From Lysinibacillus agricola (GTDB taxonomy: Bacteria; Bacillota; Bacilli; Bacillales_A; Planococcaceae), in assembly GCF_016638705.1 (NCBI RefSeq), contig NZ_CP067341.1:871501-935500 (forward strand): a stretch of 64,000 nucleotides of DNA, written 5' to 3'. Positions 26,874 to 37,048 of the stretch are shown one piece after another. The notes under the pieces were generated by a model. The model saw only the letters and a list, made by a program, of their open reading frames with translations. It was not told the origin of the DNA and ran no database searches. Within the stretch, counting starts at the first letter, position 1; each line of letters begins with the position of its first letter. A program made the translations under genes and the position numbers.

Positions 26874-28853
26874 GTGCAAGCATTTGATTTACAAGCGCCA
26901 TATACGCCTAATGGCGATCAGCCACAGGCAATTGCGGAATTAGTGGAGGGTGTATGTGCAGGTAAACGTCATCAAACATTGCTCGGTGCAACAGGAACAG
27001 GAAAAACGTTTACGATTTCTAATGTCATTAAACAAGTAAAAAAACCGACACTTATTATGGCGCACAATAAAACATTAGCGGGTCAATTATATAGTGAGTT
27101 TAAAGAGTTCTTCCCTAATAATGCAGTTGAATACTTTGTCAGCTACTATGATTACTTTCAGCCTGAGGCCTATGTACCGCAGACGGATACTTATATCGAG
27201 AAAGACTCAAGCATTAATGATGAAATTGATAAGTTGCGTCACTCTGCGACATCTGCATTATTCGAGCGTGATGATGTCATTATTATTGCATCCGTGTCCT
27301 GTATTTATGGTCTAGGTTCTCCAGAAGAATATCGTGAAATGGTCGTGTCTGTGCGTACTGGGATGGAAATTGAACGTAATCAGTTGCTTCGAAAACTGGT
27401 CGATGTACAGTATGAGCGTAATGATGTGAGTTTTACACGTGGTACGTTTCGGGTACGTGGTGATGTAGTGGAAATATTCCCTGCATCTCGTGATGAGCAT
27501 TGTATCCGCGTGGAGTTTTTTGGGGACGAGATCGACCGAATTCGCGAGGTGGATGCGTTAACTGGAGAAATACTAGCAGAGCGTGATCATATAGCTATTT
27601 TCCCAGCATCCCACTTCGTTACACGAGAAGAAAAAATGCGAAAAGCCATTGAAAATATTGAAAAAGAGTTGGAGGAGCGTCTAGCTCTTTTACGTGCAGA
27701 GGATAGATTATTGGAGGCACAGCGTTTAGAGCAGCGTACTCGTTATGATTTAGAAATGATGGGTGAAATGGGCTTTTGCTCAGGTATCGAAAACTACTCG
27801 CGTCATTTAACATTGCGTGAAGCGGGGGCAACTCCATATACGCTACTTGATTATTTCCCTGATGATTTTTTACTTGTTGTCGATGAAAGTCACGTTACTT
27901 TGCCACAAGTTCGAGGGATGTATAACGGTGACCAAGCACGTAAAGGTGTACTAGTTGAGCATGGCTTCCGTTTGCCATCAGCACTAGATAACCGCCCTTT
28001 ACGTTTTGAAGAATATGAGAAACATATACATCAAGCTATTTATGTATCAGCAACACCCGGCCCGTATGAGCTTGAGCATTCTCCGGAAATGGTGCAGCAA
28101 ATTATTCGTCCAACTGGGCTGCTTGATCCACAAATTGAAGTACGTCCTATTGAAGGACAAATTGATGATTTAATCGATCAGATTCAAGATCGTATTGCTC
28201 GTGATGAACGGGTGCTCGTTACAACATTGACGAAAAAAATGTCAGAGGATTTATCAGCTTATTTGAAAGAAATGGGCTTAAAGGTGGAGTACTTGCATTC
28301 AGAGATTAAGACGCTAGAGCGATTTGAAATTATTCGCGAGCTGCGCAAAGGTACTTATGATGTTCTAATCGGCATTAACTTATTGCGTGAAGGGCTAGAT
28401 ATTCCTGAGGTTTCTCTTGTGGCGATTTTAGATGCTGACAAGGAAGGATTTTTACGTTCAGAGCGTTCATTAATTCAAACGATTGGACGTGCGGCGCGTA
28501 ATGCTAATGGTCATGTCATTATGTACGCAGATAATATGACGGATTCGATGAAAAAGGCGATTGAGGAAACGAAGCGTCGTCGAATAATGCAAATGGCGTA
28601 TAACGAGGAGCATGGCATTACGCCGAAAACGATTGTTAAGAAAATTCCTGATGTTATTCGTGCAACACAGGTGGCAGAGGAAGAAGAGTCTTATGTAGCG
28701 AAGACAACAAAAGGTAAGAAGTTAACGAAGGAAGAAAGAGAGCAATTACTTGCTTCCCTAGAAGTAGAAATGAAGGAAGCAGCAAAGGCGCTAGATTTCG
28801 AACGAGCTGCTGATCTGCGCGATACAATATTTGAATTGAAGGTAGAAGGGTGA
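26874..28853 (+). CDS. uvrB: Excinuclease ABC subunit B
   Basis: UvrB is the damage-verifying helicase-like subunit of nucleotide excision repair and works with UvrA and UvrC. The 659-residue protein has Walker [11 protein letters not shown], the beta-hairpin region [21 protein letters not shown] (cited in part), the DEAD-like [22 protein letters not shown], motif [14 protein letters not shown], and a C-terminal UVR domain ([19 protein letters not shown]). The GTG at 26874 fits the conserved start [19 protein letters not shown]. The upstream ATG is out of frame. It is in an operon with uvrA, 7 bases apart. Confidence 0.96.
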   Translation: MQAFDLQAPYTPNGDQPQAIAELVEGVCAGKRHQTLLGATGTGKTFTISNVIKQVKKPTLIMAHNKTLAGQLYSEFKEFFPNNAVEYFVSYYDYFQPEAYVPQTDTYIEKDSSINDEIDKLRHSATSALFERDDVIIIASVSCIYGLGSPEEYREMVVSVRTGMEIERNQLLRKLVDVQYERNDVSFTRGTFRVRGDVVEIFPASRDEHCIRVEFFGDEIDRIREVDALTGEILAERDHIAIFPASHFVTREEKMRKAIENIEKELEERLALLRAEDRLLEAQRLEQRTRYDLEMMGEMGFCSGIENYSRHLTLREAGATPYTLLDYFPDDFLLVVDESHVTLPQVRGMYNGDQARKGVLVEHGFRLPSALDNRPLRFEEYEKHIHQAIYVSATPGPYELEHSPEMVQQIIRPTGLLDPQIEVRPIEGQIDDLIDQIQDRIARDERVLVTTLTKKMSEDLSAYLKEMGLKVEYLHSEIKTLERFEIIRELRKGTYDVLIGINLLREGLDIPEVSLVAILDADKEGFLRSERSLIQTIGRAARNANGHVIMYADNMTDSMKKAIEETKRRRIMQMAYNEEHGITPKTIVKKIPDVIRATQVAEEEESYVAKTTKGKKLTKEEREQLLASLEVEMKEAAKALDFERAADLRDTIFELKVEG

Positions 28854-28860
28854 ATGGCTT

Positions 28861-31725
28861 GTGAAAAATACTGAAATAGTCGTGCAGGGCGCACGAGCAC
28901 ATAATTTAAAAAATATTAATGTCACAATTCCACGTGATCAACTAGTAGTGCTAACAGGTTTATCAGGCTCAGGGAAATCGTCATTAGCGTTTGATACGAT
29001 TTATGCCGAGGGACAACGTCGTTATGTAGAATCACTTTCAGCCTATGCACGTCAATTTCTTGGGCAAATGGACAAACCAGACGTCGATGCGATAGAGGGG
29101 TTATCTCCTGCTATTTCAATCGATCAAAAAACGACGAGCCGTAACCCACGTTCTACTGTTGGTACAGTAACGGAAATCTATGATTATTTACGTTTGCTAT
29201 TTGCGCGTATCGGTAAGCCTATTTGTCCGAATCATGGTATTGAGATTACCTCCCAAACGATTGAGCAAATGGTCGATCGACTATTATTTTATCCAGAAAG
29301 AACGAAAATGCAGCTGCTTGCCCCAATGGTATCAGGGCGTAAGGGAACGCACGTAAAGCTACTGGAGGATTTAAAAAAGCAAGGCTTTGTTCGAGTACGT
29401 CTCGACGGGGAGCTACGTGATTTAGATGATGCGATTGATCTTGATAAAAACAAAAAGCATTCAATAGAAGTAGTCGTGGATCGTGTTGTTATGAAGGAAG
29501 GCGTCGCGTCACGTCTTAGTGATTCCTTAGAGACAGCATTACGTTTGGCAGATGGCCGTGTACTTGTCGACGTGATGGAGCATGAGGAATTATTATTTAG
29601 TGAACATCATGCCTGTCCATTATGTGGATTTTCAATCGGTGAGCTAGAGCCCCGAATGTTTTCATTTAACAGTCCATTCGGAGCTTGTCCAAGCTGTGAT
29701 GGTTTAGGCTCGACGCAAGAGGTAGATCTTGATTTAGTAGTACCTGATTGGGATCGAAGTTTATTAGAGCATGCTATAGCACCATGGGAACCCACTAGCT
29801 CTCAATATTATCCACAGTTATTAAAGGCGGTATGTGATCATTATGATATTCCGATGGATGTACCTGTAAAGGATCTTCCGAAAGAAAAGATGGATAAAAT
29901 TTTATATGGTTCTGGAAAAGATAAAATCCACTTCCATTATGAAAATGAGTTTGGCAATGTTCGAGATCAAATGATTGAATTTGAAGGTGTTGTACGTAAT
30001 GTGGAGCGCCGTTTTAAGGAGACATCTTCTGATTACGTGCGTGAACAAATGGAAAAATATATGGCACAGCAAGCGTGTCCGTCTTGTAAAGGTTATCGTT
30101 TAAAGCCTGAAACATTAGCTGTAAAAATAGCAGATAAGCATGTTGGTGAAGTTACACAGTATTCCATTCAGGAAGCTGATACATTTTTCAAAGAGCTAGA
30201 TTTATCAGAAAAAGATATGAAAATTGCTCGACTTGTCTTACGTGAAATTGAAGAACGTCTAGGCTTCCTCGTAAACGTGGGATTAGATTATTTAACGTTA
30301 AGTCGAGCGGCAGGAACACTTTCAGGGGGAGAAGCTCAACGAATTCGCCTTGCGACACAAATTGGCTCGCGTTTAACAGGTGTCCTCTATATTTTAGATG
30401 AACCATCAATTGGCTTGCATCAACGCGATAATGACCGTCTCATTAGTACGCTGCAAAATATGCGTGATATTGGCAATACGCTTATTGTTGTCGAGCACGA
30501 TGAAGATACAATGCTGGCGGCGGATTATCTCATTGATGTTGGTCCTGGTGCAGGTGTGCATGGTGGTCAAATTGTTGCAGCAGGGACACCGCAGGAAGTA
30601 ATGGAAAATGATAAATCTTTGACGGGGCAATATTTAAGTGGTAAGAAGTTTATTCCACTGCCAATTGAGCGACGCAAACCGAATGGACGCAAATTATCCA
30701 TTAAAGGTGCTAAGGAAAATAATCTTCACAATGTGAAGGTGGATGTACCACTTGGATTATTCGTGGCCGTAACAGGCGTTTCAGGGTCAGGTAAATCAAC
30801 ACTTATTAATGAAATTTTATATAAATCATTGGCTCAGAAACTTAACCGTTCAAAGGTGAAGCCGGGTGAACATAAAGAAATAACAGGGATTGATGAACTA
30901 GAAAAGGTTATTGATATTGACCAATCACCAATCGGTCGTACACCTCGCTCCAATCCTGCTACTTATACAGGTGTTTTTGATGATATTCGAGATGTTTTCG
31001 CAGTAACAAATGAGGCAAAGGTACGTGGCTATAAGAAAGGTCGCTTTAGCTTCAACGTTAAGGGAGGTCGCTGTGAGGCTTGTCGTGGTGACGGAATTAT
31101 AAAAATTGAAATGCATTTCCTACCAGATGTTTATGTACCGTGTGAAGTCTGCCATGGGAAACGTTATAACCGTGAAACGCTTGAAGTGAAATATAAAGAT
31201 AAGAGCATTGCGGATATTTTAGATATGACGATTGAAAACGCAGTCGTATTCTTCGAAAATATTCCGAAAATCCAGCGTAAGCTACAAACCATCGTGGATG
31301 TAGGATTAGGCTATATGAAATTAGGACAACCTGCCACAACGTTATCTGGTGGTGAGGCGCAGCGTGTAAAATTAGCCTCTGAATTACACCGTCGTTCAAC
31401 AGGTAAATCATTCTATATTTTAGATGAGCCGACAACGGGCTTACATGCAGACGATATTGCACGTTTACTCATTGTTTTACAGCGTCTTGTAGAAAATGGC
31501 GATTCAGTGCTAGTGATCGAACATAATCTAGATGTCATCAAGACAGCGGACTACATTATCGACTTAGGGCCTGAAGGTGGCGACAAAGGTGGCACAATTG
31601 TTGCGACAGGTACACCTGAAGAAGTCGCAGAAGTAAGTGGCTCTTATACAGGAAAATATTTAAAACCGATATTAACAAGAGATCGTATGCGTATGGAAGC
31701 TGCTTTAGCAAAGGCTTCTCAATAA
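28861..31725 (+). CDS. uvrA: Excinuclease ABC subunit A
   Basis: UvrA scans DNA and loads UvrB at lesions. The 954-residue protein has two ABC ATPase halves ([20 protein letters not shown] and [15 protein letters not shown]; signatures [13 protein letters not shown] and [13 protein letters not shown]) and zinc modules ([19 protein letters not shown] with CPSCDGLG, and [19 protein letters not shown] with [10 protein letters not shown]). The start is a GTG 7 bases after the uvrB stop. A strong terminator ends the pair. Confidence 0.96.
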   Translation: MKNTEIVVQGARAHNLKNINVTIPRDQLVVLTGLSGSGKSSLAFDTIYAEGQRRYVESLSAYARQFLGQMDKPDVDAIEGLSPAISIDQKTTSRNPRSTVGTVTEIYDYLRLLFARIGKPICPNHGIEITSQTIEQMVDRLLFYPERTKMQLLAPMVSGRKGTHVKLLEDLKKQGFVRVRLDGELRDLDDAIDLDKNKKHSIEVVVDRVVMKEGVASRLSDSLETALRLADGRVLVDVMEHEELLFSEHHACPLCGFSIGELEPRMFSFNSPFGACPSCDGLGSTQEVDLDLVVPDWDRSLLEHAIAPWEPTSSQYYPQLLKAVCDHYDIPMDVPVKDLPKEKMDKILYGSGKDKIHFHYENEFGNVRDQMIEFEGVVRNVERRFKETSSDYVREQMEKYMAQQACPSCKGYRLKPETLAVKIADKHVGEVTQYSIQEADTFFKELDLSEKDMKIARLVLREIEERLGFLVNVGLDYLTLSRAAGTLSGGEAQRIRLATQIGSRLTGVLYILDEPSIGLHQRDNDRLISTLQNMRDIGNTLIVVEHDEDTMLAADYLIDVGPGAGVHGGQIVAAGTPQEVMENDKSLTGQYLSGKKFIPLPIERRKPNGRKLSIKGAKENNLHNVKVDVPLGLFVAVTGVSGSGKSTLINEILYKSLAQKLNRSKVKPGEHKEITGIDELEKVIDIDQSPIGRTPRSNPATYTGVFDDIRDVFAVTNEAKVRGYKKGRFSFNVKGGRCEACRGDGIIKIEMHFLPDVYVPCEVCHGKRYNRETLEVKYKDKSIADILDMTIENAVVFFENIPKIQRKLQTIVDVGLGYMKLGQPATTLSGGEAQRVKLASELHRRSTGKSFYILDEPTTGLHADDIARLLIVLQRLVENGDSVLVIEHNLDVIKTADYIIDLGPEGGDKGGTIVATGTPEEVAEVSGSYTGKYLKPILTRDRMRMEAALAKASQ

Positions 31726-31733
31726 AGTAATTG

Positions 31734-31770
31734 TTCGCAAATTCCCTAAAGGGGATTTGCGAATTTTTTT
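31734..31770 (+). terminator. Intrinsic terminator after uvrA
   Basis: TTCGCAAATTCCC pairs with GGGGATTTGCGAA followed by TTTTTTT. Confidence 0.9.
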
Positions 31771-31807
31771 TACGTGCGCCCGGCATGCGGATGTCGATAA
31801 AAATTAA

Positions 31808-31860
31808 AAGTTGGGTGACATTATGTTAAAACGTATGTTATGTGGATAAGTTGACTGTAG
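31808..31860. repeat. Dispersed AAAAGTTGGG module, copy 1
   Basis: AAAGTTGGGTGACATTATG, then TTAAAACGTATGTTATG, then ATAAGTTGACTG. The same three blocks in the same order occur at 35024 and 56457. Confidence 0.7.
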
Positions 31861-31904
31861 TAAGCCTAAAAAAAGATATATCCCCAATATTTTCATTTTT
31901 ATGG

Positions 31905-31932
31905 TGAAACTTTTCACAAAATGATTCGTATA
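31905..31932 (+). promoter_or_regulatory. SigW-type promoter
   Basis: TGAAAC, exactly 16 bases, then CGTATA is a perfect match to the B. subtilis SigW consensus TGAAAC-N16-CGTA. It lies 36 bases before the yvlB-like gene. In B. subtilis yvlABCD belongs to the SigW envelope-stress regulon. Confidence 0.85.
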
Positions 31933-31967
31933 AATACTATAACGAACTGAGGGAGGCTATTTTAATT

Positions 31968-33158
31968 ATGCAAAATGAACGTCAACGAATTTTAGAACTT
32001 GTGGAAAAAGGAACAATTTCAGCGCAAGAGGCGATTACATTATTAGAAGCATTAGAGCAACCTAGCAAGTCCACTCAAAATGTTATGAATGATGTGTCAA
32101 AAGAGGACCAGCATTCCTCAACAGAAAAAGAGTCAGTATTTAAAGATGAAAGTCACAAAGATGAAACGAAAAAAGATGAAGATTTTACGAAATATTTCCA
32201 AGAAGAGATGCGAGATTTTCGTAAAGATTTAACACAAATTGGTTCACTCTTTATGGATATGATGAATACGGCAGTAAAAAAGGTAAAAGAATTTGATGTA
32301 ACCTCTCCGTTTGGTGATAAAGTAGAGTTTACTCATACGGAAGAAGTTGCAGCTGAACATGTAGACAATATAATTGCTGAATTACCGAATGGCAATTTTT
32401 CATTAGAATCTTCTGAAGGAGATAGCTTCCAAGTTATTTGCAAGGTGAAGGCACCACTTGTTAATGATAGTGAAGAAGAAACGCGTGCTCATTTCCTAGA
32501 GCAATTCGTGGTGAAGGAAGATGAAGGTTCACTACGAATTTTAAGTCAACTAAAGCTTGTTCAAGTAAATGTTAAAGTACTTGTACCAAAGGATAAATTG
32601 GAGAAACTATCAGTACGTTTAATGAACGGTAGTGTTACTTTACAAGATACGGATTTCGAGCAATTAAAAGTAAAGACATTAAATGGTGCGATTAAAGGCT
32701 CTAAGTTTAATTTTGGGAAGGCAGAAGTGGATTCTTCTAATGGCTCGATTGAATTAACAAATGTTCGTGGTAAAGATTTAGAAGCTGAGACATTGAATGG
32801 TCGTGTATATTTGGATGGCGCATTGGATGAAGTTGAAGCAAAATCGGTCAATGGACATGTTGTTGTTACAACTTGCTCTACCAATTCATCAAAAATCAAA
32901 GCGCAAACAGTTGCAGGAGCTGTTGAATTGTATGTGCCACGTACAATATCGTTAAGCGGTAAAATTGTTACGAATTTTGGTAAAGTAGATGTTGGTATTC
33001 AAGATGCTTCAAAAATTGAATCACAGGATCAATTCTTATCAAAAGTAGTACGTTTTGATAAAGAAGTAGAGGATGCTAATCGTCTATTTATCGAAGGCGA
33101 GTCTAAAACAGGTGCAGTTTTAATACGCTATACAACAACTGACGAGCAGCATATTTAA
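31968..33158 (+). CDS. yvlB: DUF4097 envelope-stress protein, YvlB/LiaX-like
   Basis: A 396-residue protein without a signal peptide. The N-terminal 30 residues (ERQRILELVEKGTISAQEA, ALEQ) form the short SHOCT-like helical motif found in YvlB/LiaX proteins. A charged linker follows (about 35-75), and then from about 120 a repetitive beta-rich DUF4097 domain with recurrent turns of the NGSVTLQD, LNGAIKGS, SNGSIELT, LNGRVYLDG, VNGHVVVT type, one strand pair per about 20 residues. In enterococci LiaX senses cationic peptides and daptomycin. The SigW promoter supports an antimicrobial-defence role. Monocistronic, with a strong terminator. Confidence 0.82.
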   Translation: MQNERQRILELVEKGTISAQEAITLLEALEQPSKSTQNVMNDVSKEDQHSSTEKESVFKDESHKDETKKDEDFTKYFQEEMRDFRKDLTQIGSLFMDMMNTAVKKVKEFDVTSPFGDKVEFTHTEEVAAEHVDNIIAELPNGNFSLESSEGDSFQVICKVKAPLVNDSEEETRAHFLEQFVVKEDEGSLRILSQLKLVQVNVKVLVPKDKLEKLSVRLMNGSVTLQDTDFEQLKVKTLNGAIKGSKFNFGKAEVDSSNGSIELTNVRGKDLEAETLNGRVYLDGALDEVEAKSVNGHVVVTTCSTNSSKIKAQTVAGAVELYVPRTISLSGKIVTNFGKVDVGIQDASKIESQDQFLSKVVRFDKEVEDANRLFIEGESKTGAVLIRYTTTDEQHI

Positions 33159-33163
33159 GTAAC

Positions 33164-33209
33164 AAAAGCATTCAGGCTATGCGAAACAGCATAGCTTGAA
33201 TGCTTTTTT
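33164..33209 (+). terminator. Intrinsic terminator after the yvlB-like gene
   Basis: AAAAGCATTCAGGCTATGC pairs with GCATAGCTTGAATGCTTTT. A long stem with one mismatch and a T-run. Confidence 0.9.
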
Positions 33210-33224
33210 ATTGCTTGAAAAGTT

Positions 33225-33274
33225 AAGAAAACAGAAATCGACTTCTACATATTGAGGTCGATTTCTGTTTTCTT
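33225..33274. terminator. Second, symmetric hairpin between yvlB-like gene and ftsE
   Basis: AAGAAAACAGAAATCGACTTC pairs with GAGGTCGATTTCTGTTTTCTT (arms at 33225-33245 and 33254-33274). The A- and T-flanks make it usable on both strands. It seems redundant with the terminator just before it. Confidence 0.6.
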
Positions 33275-33442
33275 GTATGTCGAGTTTTATGACAATTTCG
33301 TCTCGAAAATGGCAATGAAGGAACGAAATAGCAAGAACTGCCACGGAATGAAATGAAACTGTAATAAAAAAGGGAGATATAGAGTGCTATAATAGTTAAC
33401 GAAATACCTCTTACATAGGTAAGAGATTTAGGTGGTTTAAAT

Positions 33443-34129
33443 ATGATAGAAATGAAAAATGTGACAAAGAAGTACCCAAGTGGCGTTGTTGCGGCAAATG
33501 GGATTTCCGTTAACATAAAGCAAGGTGAATTTGTTTATGTTGTAGGTCCAAGTGGTGCAGGTAAATCGACATTCATTAAGTTAATGTACCGCGAGGAAAA
33601 AGCTACTTCAGGAGAAATCACTGTTAATGGCATAGATTTAGCTACATTAAAAAATAAAAAAGTACCTTTTTTACGTCGTCAGCTTGGAGTCGTTTTCCAA
33701 GATTTCAAACTACTTCCTCGTTTGAATGTCTATGAAAACGTGGCATTTGCACTAGAGGTAATTGAAGAGGAACCAGTGGAAATTCGACGTCGAGTAATGG
33801 AGGTTCTGGAGCTCGTGGGGCTGAAGCAAAAGGCGAGAATGTTCCCTAATGAACTTTCAGGTGGCGAACAGCAGCGTGTTTCGATTGCGCGCTCTATTGT
33901 CAATGTACCGAAGGTCGTTATTGCAGATGAACCTACCGGGAATCTTGATCCTGAGACATCGTGGGATATTATGAATTTATTTGAGGAAATTAATGCAAGA
34001 GGTACAACTATTGTAATGGCAACCCATAACCGTGAAATCGTGAATACGATTCGACGTCGGGTAATTGCGATTGAAGGCGGAATGATTGTCCGTGATGAGC
34101 ACGGAGGTGATTACGGCTATGAAATTTAA
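33443..34129 (+). CDS. ftsE: Cell-division ABC ATPase FtsE
   Basis: FtsE with FtsX forms a membrane complex that activates peptidoglycan hydrolases during division and elongation. The 228 residues show Walker A GPSGAGKST, Q-loop VFQDFKLLPRLNVYENVAFAL, signature LSGGEQQRVSIAR and Walker B VVIADEPTGNLDPETS. AGGTGG precedes ATG. It overlaps ftsX by 11 bases. A TATAAT-like box at 33388-33393 lies upstream, but without a good -35. Confidence 0.94.
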   Translation: MIEMKNVTKKYPSGVVAANGISVNIKQGEFVYVVGPSGAGKSTFIKLMYREEKATSGEITVNGIDLATLKNKKVPFLRRQLGVVFQDFKLLPRLNVYENVAFALEVIEEEPVEIRRRVMEVLELVGLKQKARMFPNELSGGEQQRVSIARSIVNVPKVVIADEPTGNLDPETSWDIMNLFEEINARGTTIVMATHNREIVNTIRRRVIAIEGGMIVRDEHGGDYGYEI

Positions 34130-35003
34130 TACGGTGAAACGTCACTTCCGAGAAAGTCTAAAGTCACTTGGCCGTAATAGCTGGATGACCATTGCTTCAG
34201 TAAGTGCAGTTACAGTTACATTAATATTAGTGGGCGTATTTGCGCTTATTATGATGAATTTAAATAAAGTAGCATCTGATTTAGAGAACGATGTTGAAAT
34301 TAAAGTATTAATTGATGAAACAGCTGATGAAGCTGCTGAAAAAGCACTCATGGAAAAAATAAAGAAATTGCCAGATATCGAAGAGATGAACTATTCGACA
34401 AAGGAAAATGAGTTAACCAAATTAGTAAAAGATTTTGGGGAAGATTTTAAACTATTTGAGCAAAGTAATCCATTACGTAATGTTATTTATGTGAAGGCTT
34501 CAGATCCTCAGCAAACGGCTACTGTCGCTAAGAAAATTGATAAATTCGAGAATACATATAATGTTATGTATGGTGAAGGCAAAGTAGAAAAGCTTTTTAA
34601 CGTCTTGAATATTAGCCGTAACGTAGGGACAGTGCTTATTTTAGGGTTATTATTTACAGCGATTTTCTTAATTTCTAATACAATTCGAATTACGATCATT
34701 GCACGTGGTGATGAAATAGAAATTATGAAACTTGTAGGAGCAACAAACTGGTTCGTGCGTATCCCATTTATATTAGAAGGCATGTGGCTCGGAATTTTAG
34801 GTTCTATTATTCCGATTACGGTTATCGCAACCCTATACCACAATGTATATAAAATTATTGCGCCTCGATTACAGGGTGAACTTGTTCAAGTACTTGATTT
34901 CTCACCTCTTGTGTACCAAGTAAGCGGTCTACTATTACTCATTGGTGTCCTAATCGGTGTTTGGGGAAGCTTCATGTCAGTACGTAAGTTTTTAAAAATT
35001 TAG
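34119..35003 (+). CDS. ftsX: Cell-division membrane protein FtsX
   Basis: A 294-residue protein with an N-terminal transmembrane helix (VTLILVGVFALIMM), an extracellular loop that in this family contacts a hydrolase or its activator (about 60-170), and three C-terminal helices (GTVLILGLLFTAIFLISNT; WLGILGSIIPITVIATLY; LLLLIGVLIGVWGSFM). An upstream in-frame ATG exists. I chose 34119 because GGAGGTGAT lies 7 bases before it and the start MKFNTVKRHFRESLKSLGRN is family-like. It overlaps ftsE. No terminator follows before the M23 hydrolase gene. Confidence 0.93.
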   Translation: MKFNTVKRHFRESLKSLGRNSWMTIASVSAVTVTLILVGVFALIMMNLNKVASDLENDVEIKVLIDETADEAAEKALMEKIKKLPDIEEMNYSTKENELTKLVKDFGEDFKLFEQSNPLRNVIYVKASDPQQTATVAKKIDKFENTYNVMYGEGKVEKLFNVLNISRNVGTVLILGLLFTAIFLISNTIRITIIARGDEIEIMKLVGATNWFVRIPFILEGMWLGILGSIIPITVIATLYHNVYKIIAPRLQGELVQVLDFSPLVYQVSGLLLLIGVLIGVWGSFMSVRKFLKI

Positions 35004-35023
35004 CTTTCGTTAGGCTTATCATA

Positions 35024-35173
35024 AAAAGTTGGGATGACATTTTAAACGTATTCCATATATATAAGTTGATTGGAAGAAGGTTGGGCGACACCTAGGGGAT
35101 TAGCGAGCCATGCGAGTGAAGCGGCTCATCGAACGCCCCAGGAAAGCGCCCGGTTGGAAATGAAATCAACCCA
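35024..35173. repeat. Dispersed AAAAGTTGGG module, copy 2, with GC-rich dyad
   Basis: AAAAGTTGGGATGACATTTT, then TAAACGTATTCCATAT, then ATAAGTTGATTGGAAG matches copies at 31808 and 56457. It is followed by an imperfect GC-rich palindrome from GGTTGGGCGACACCTAGGGG to CGCCCGGTTGG, resembling intergenic repeats common in Bacillaceae. It separates ftsX from the hydrolase gene. Confidence 0.7.
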
Positions 35174-35217
35174 ATAGGTTATCATTCAAAATAATTAGTC
35201 GAAAAGGAGTTCAACCG

Positions 35218-36564
35218 GTGAAAAGTATGGCGAAAAACTCAATAAAAACACTTGCTGCAGCATCTGCACTATTTCTTTTTATCCAAACTCCATCAGCGTA
35301 TGCCAATAGTTTATCGGATTTAAAAGATGAAAAAAGACAAATTGAATCAAAGAAGGATGGCTTAGATTCATCCATCAAAAATAAAACAAATGCTATTACA
35401 GCAAATGAAGACAAGCAACAAAAATTATTAGATCAAATTCAAACATTAAATGCTGAAATTGATAAAACTAATAGCAATATCAAAAATGTATTGGCAGAAA
35501 TTCAATCTACAAATAAAGAAATAAAGTCTTTAGAAGATTCCATAGCAGAGCTTCTGCGCAAAATTGAAGAGCGTGATTTATTGCTAGAGGATCGTGCTCG
35601 TGCCATTCAGGCGGGTGGTACCGTTAGCTATTTAGACGTACTACTTAGTTCTAATAGCTTCGTAGATTTTATCGATCGATTCTCTGCTGTCAATGCATTG
35701 CTTGAAGCGGATCGACAAATTATCCAAGATCAAAAAGAGGACAAGCAAAAATTAGAGGAACAAAAGCAAGTCTTAGAAGGCAAACGCCAAAAGCTTGAAG
35801 ATAAAAAAGCTGAACTTGATCGTTTAAAAGCATCATTGGATGGACAAAAAGCTGAGAAAAACAAATTAATTGATCAATTAGAAAAAGAACAAGAAAAGCT
35901 GAAGTCAGAAAAAGTATTGCTTGAGAAAGAATATTCTGAGGCACTTGAAATTAGTGATGAATTACAACAAAAGATCATCGATGAACAAAAACGATTAGCT
36001 GAAGTTGCCCGTCAACAAGAAGCGAAACGCAAGGCAGACGCAGCAGCAGCAGCGAAGGCAAACGCAGCAGCGAAGGCAGCAGCCCCAACCAAGGCATCTA
36101 ATTCAGGCAATAGTGGTGGTGGGTCTTCTTCAACAGTCACTGCTCCACAATCGAATGGTACATGGATTAAGCCAACAAATGGTCGTTTAACATCGCCATA
36201 TGGCTGGCGTAATATTGGTGCTGGTTCAGAATTCCACTATGGAGTCGATCTTGCCAATGGTACAGGTACTCCAATTTGGGCAGCTGCTGACGGTGTTGTT
36301 TCCTATGCGGCACCACTTAGCTCGTATGGTAATGTTGTCATCGTTACACATTCTATCGACGGTCAAATCTATACGACAGTGTATGCACACTTAAATTCCT
36401 TCAACGTTAGTGTTGGCACAGAAGTATCCCAAGGCCAACAAATTGCTACGATGGGTAGCACAGGACGTGTAACAGGACCGCACTTACACTTTGAAGTGCA
36501 TATCGGCGCTTGGCAAGGACAAGCAGTCGGAAGTGTCAACCCATTAAAATATATTCCGTTGTAA
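35218..36564 (+). CDS. Secreted coiled-coil M23 peptidase, likely FtsEX partner
   Basis: A 448-residue exported protein. Signal peptide 1-29 (ending PSAYA). Two long coiled coils at about 30-125 and 160-270 (Lys/Glu/Gln-rich) flank VSYLDVLLSSNSFVDFIDRF at about 140. An Ala/Lys linker is followed by an M23 (LytM) endopeptidase domain with FHYGVDLANGTGTPI (metal ligands H and D), VYAHL and GPHLHFEVH. It cuts peptide cross-bridges in peptidoglycan. EnvC and PcsB have the same coiled-coil plus hydrolase plan and are driven by FtsEX, and this gene directly follows ftsX. GTG start with AAAGGAG 8-9 bases upstream. Confidence 0.86.
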   Translation: MKSMAKNSIKTLAAASALFLFIQTPSAYANSLSDLKDEKRQIESKKDGLDSSIKNKTNAITANEDKQQKLLDQIQTLNAEIDKTNSNIKNVLAEIQSTNKEIKSLEDSIAELLRKIEERDLLLEDRARAIQAGGTVSYLDVLLSSNSFVDFIDRFSAVNALLEADRQIIQDQKEDKQKLEEQKQVLEGKRQKLEDKKAELDRLKASLDGQKAEKNKLIDQLEKEQEKLKSEKVLLEKEYSEALEISDELQQKIIDEQKRLAEVARQQEAKRKADAAAAAKANAAAKAAAPTKASNSGNSGGGSSSTVTAPQSNGTWIKPTNGRLTSPYGWRNIGAGSEFHYGVDLANGTGTPIWAAADGVVSYAAPLSSYGNVVIVTHSIDGQIYTTVYAHLNSFNVSVGTEVSQGQQIATMGSTGRVTGPHLHFEVHIGAWQGQAVGSVNPLKYIPL

Positions 36565-36572
36565 AAATAATG

Positions 36573-36614
36573 AAAGCTATACATTAGAATTCCATCTAAT
36601 GTATAGCTTTTTTA
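36573..36614 (+). terminator. Intrinsic terminator after the M23 gene
   Basis: AAAGCTATACATTAG pairs with CTAATGTATAGCTTT followed by TTT. Confidence 0.9.
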
Positions 36615-36652
36615 GTTAGGTTTTTTCAAGCGTGATGTTAAGAACCAAAACT

Positions 36653-36730
36653 GATGGATAGAATCATCGAATCGACGGATAGAAGAAGCAAAGTGACTGA
36701 TAGAATCATCGAAATGACGGATAGAACGCC
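36653..36730. repeat. 21-bp degenerate tandem repeat array 2
   Basis: Units of 21 bases with core GACGGATAGAATCATCGAA start at 36653, 36674, 36695 and 36716 (the last is partial). From 36731 to 37048 there is no gene. The AT-rich end should contain the promoter of the next operon. Confidence 0.8.
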
Positions 36731-37048
36731 CTTAAGGGAGGGGGAGTCGGCGGAACTTTTAGGGAAGCCTCATAATGTGAATCACCTCAGCATTCATCGG
36801 GAAATTTAAACATTGAACTTAAAATTGTTTTGGTAGATAATTGTTGGAAATATTTTTCCTAGTTGTGCCACATTTTATGTTAGTATTAGTAATATAAATA
36901 CCTTGTGGGGTATTACAATATATTTGCTCATAAAAAGCATATTCTTTTCATGTTTTCCGAAGATTTTTTGAACACAGTGTGAAATAACAGTTCATATAAA
37001 GATTGTATGCTATGCTGAATCTAACTTTACTTGCGGAGGATTTATTAG

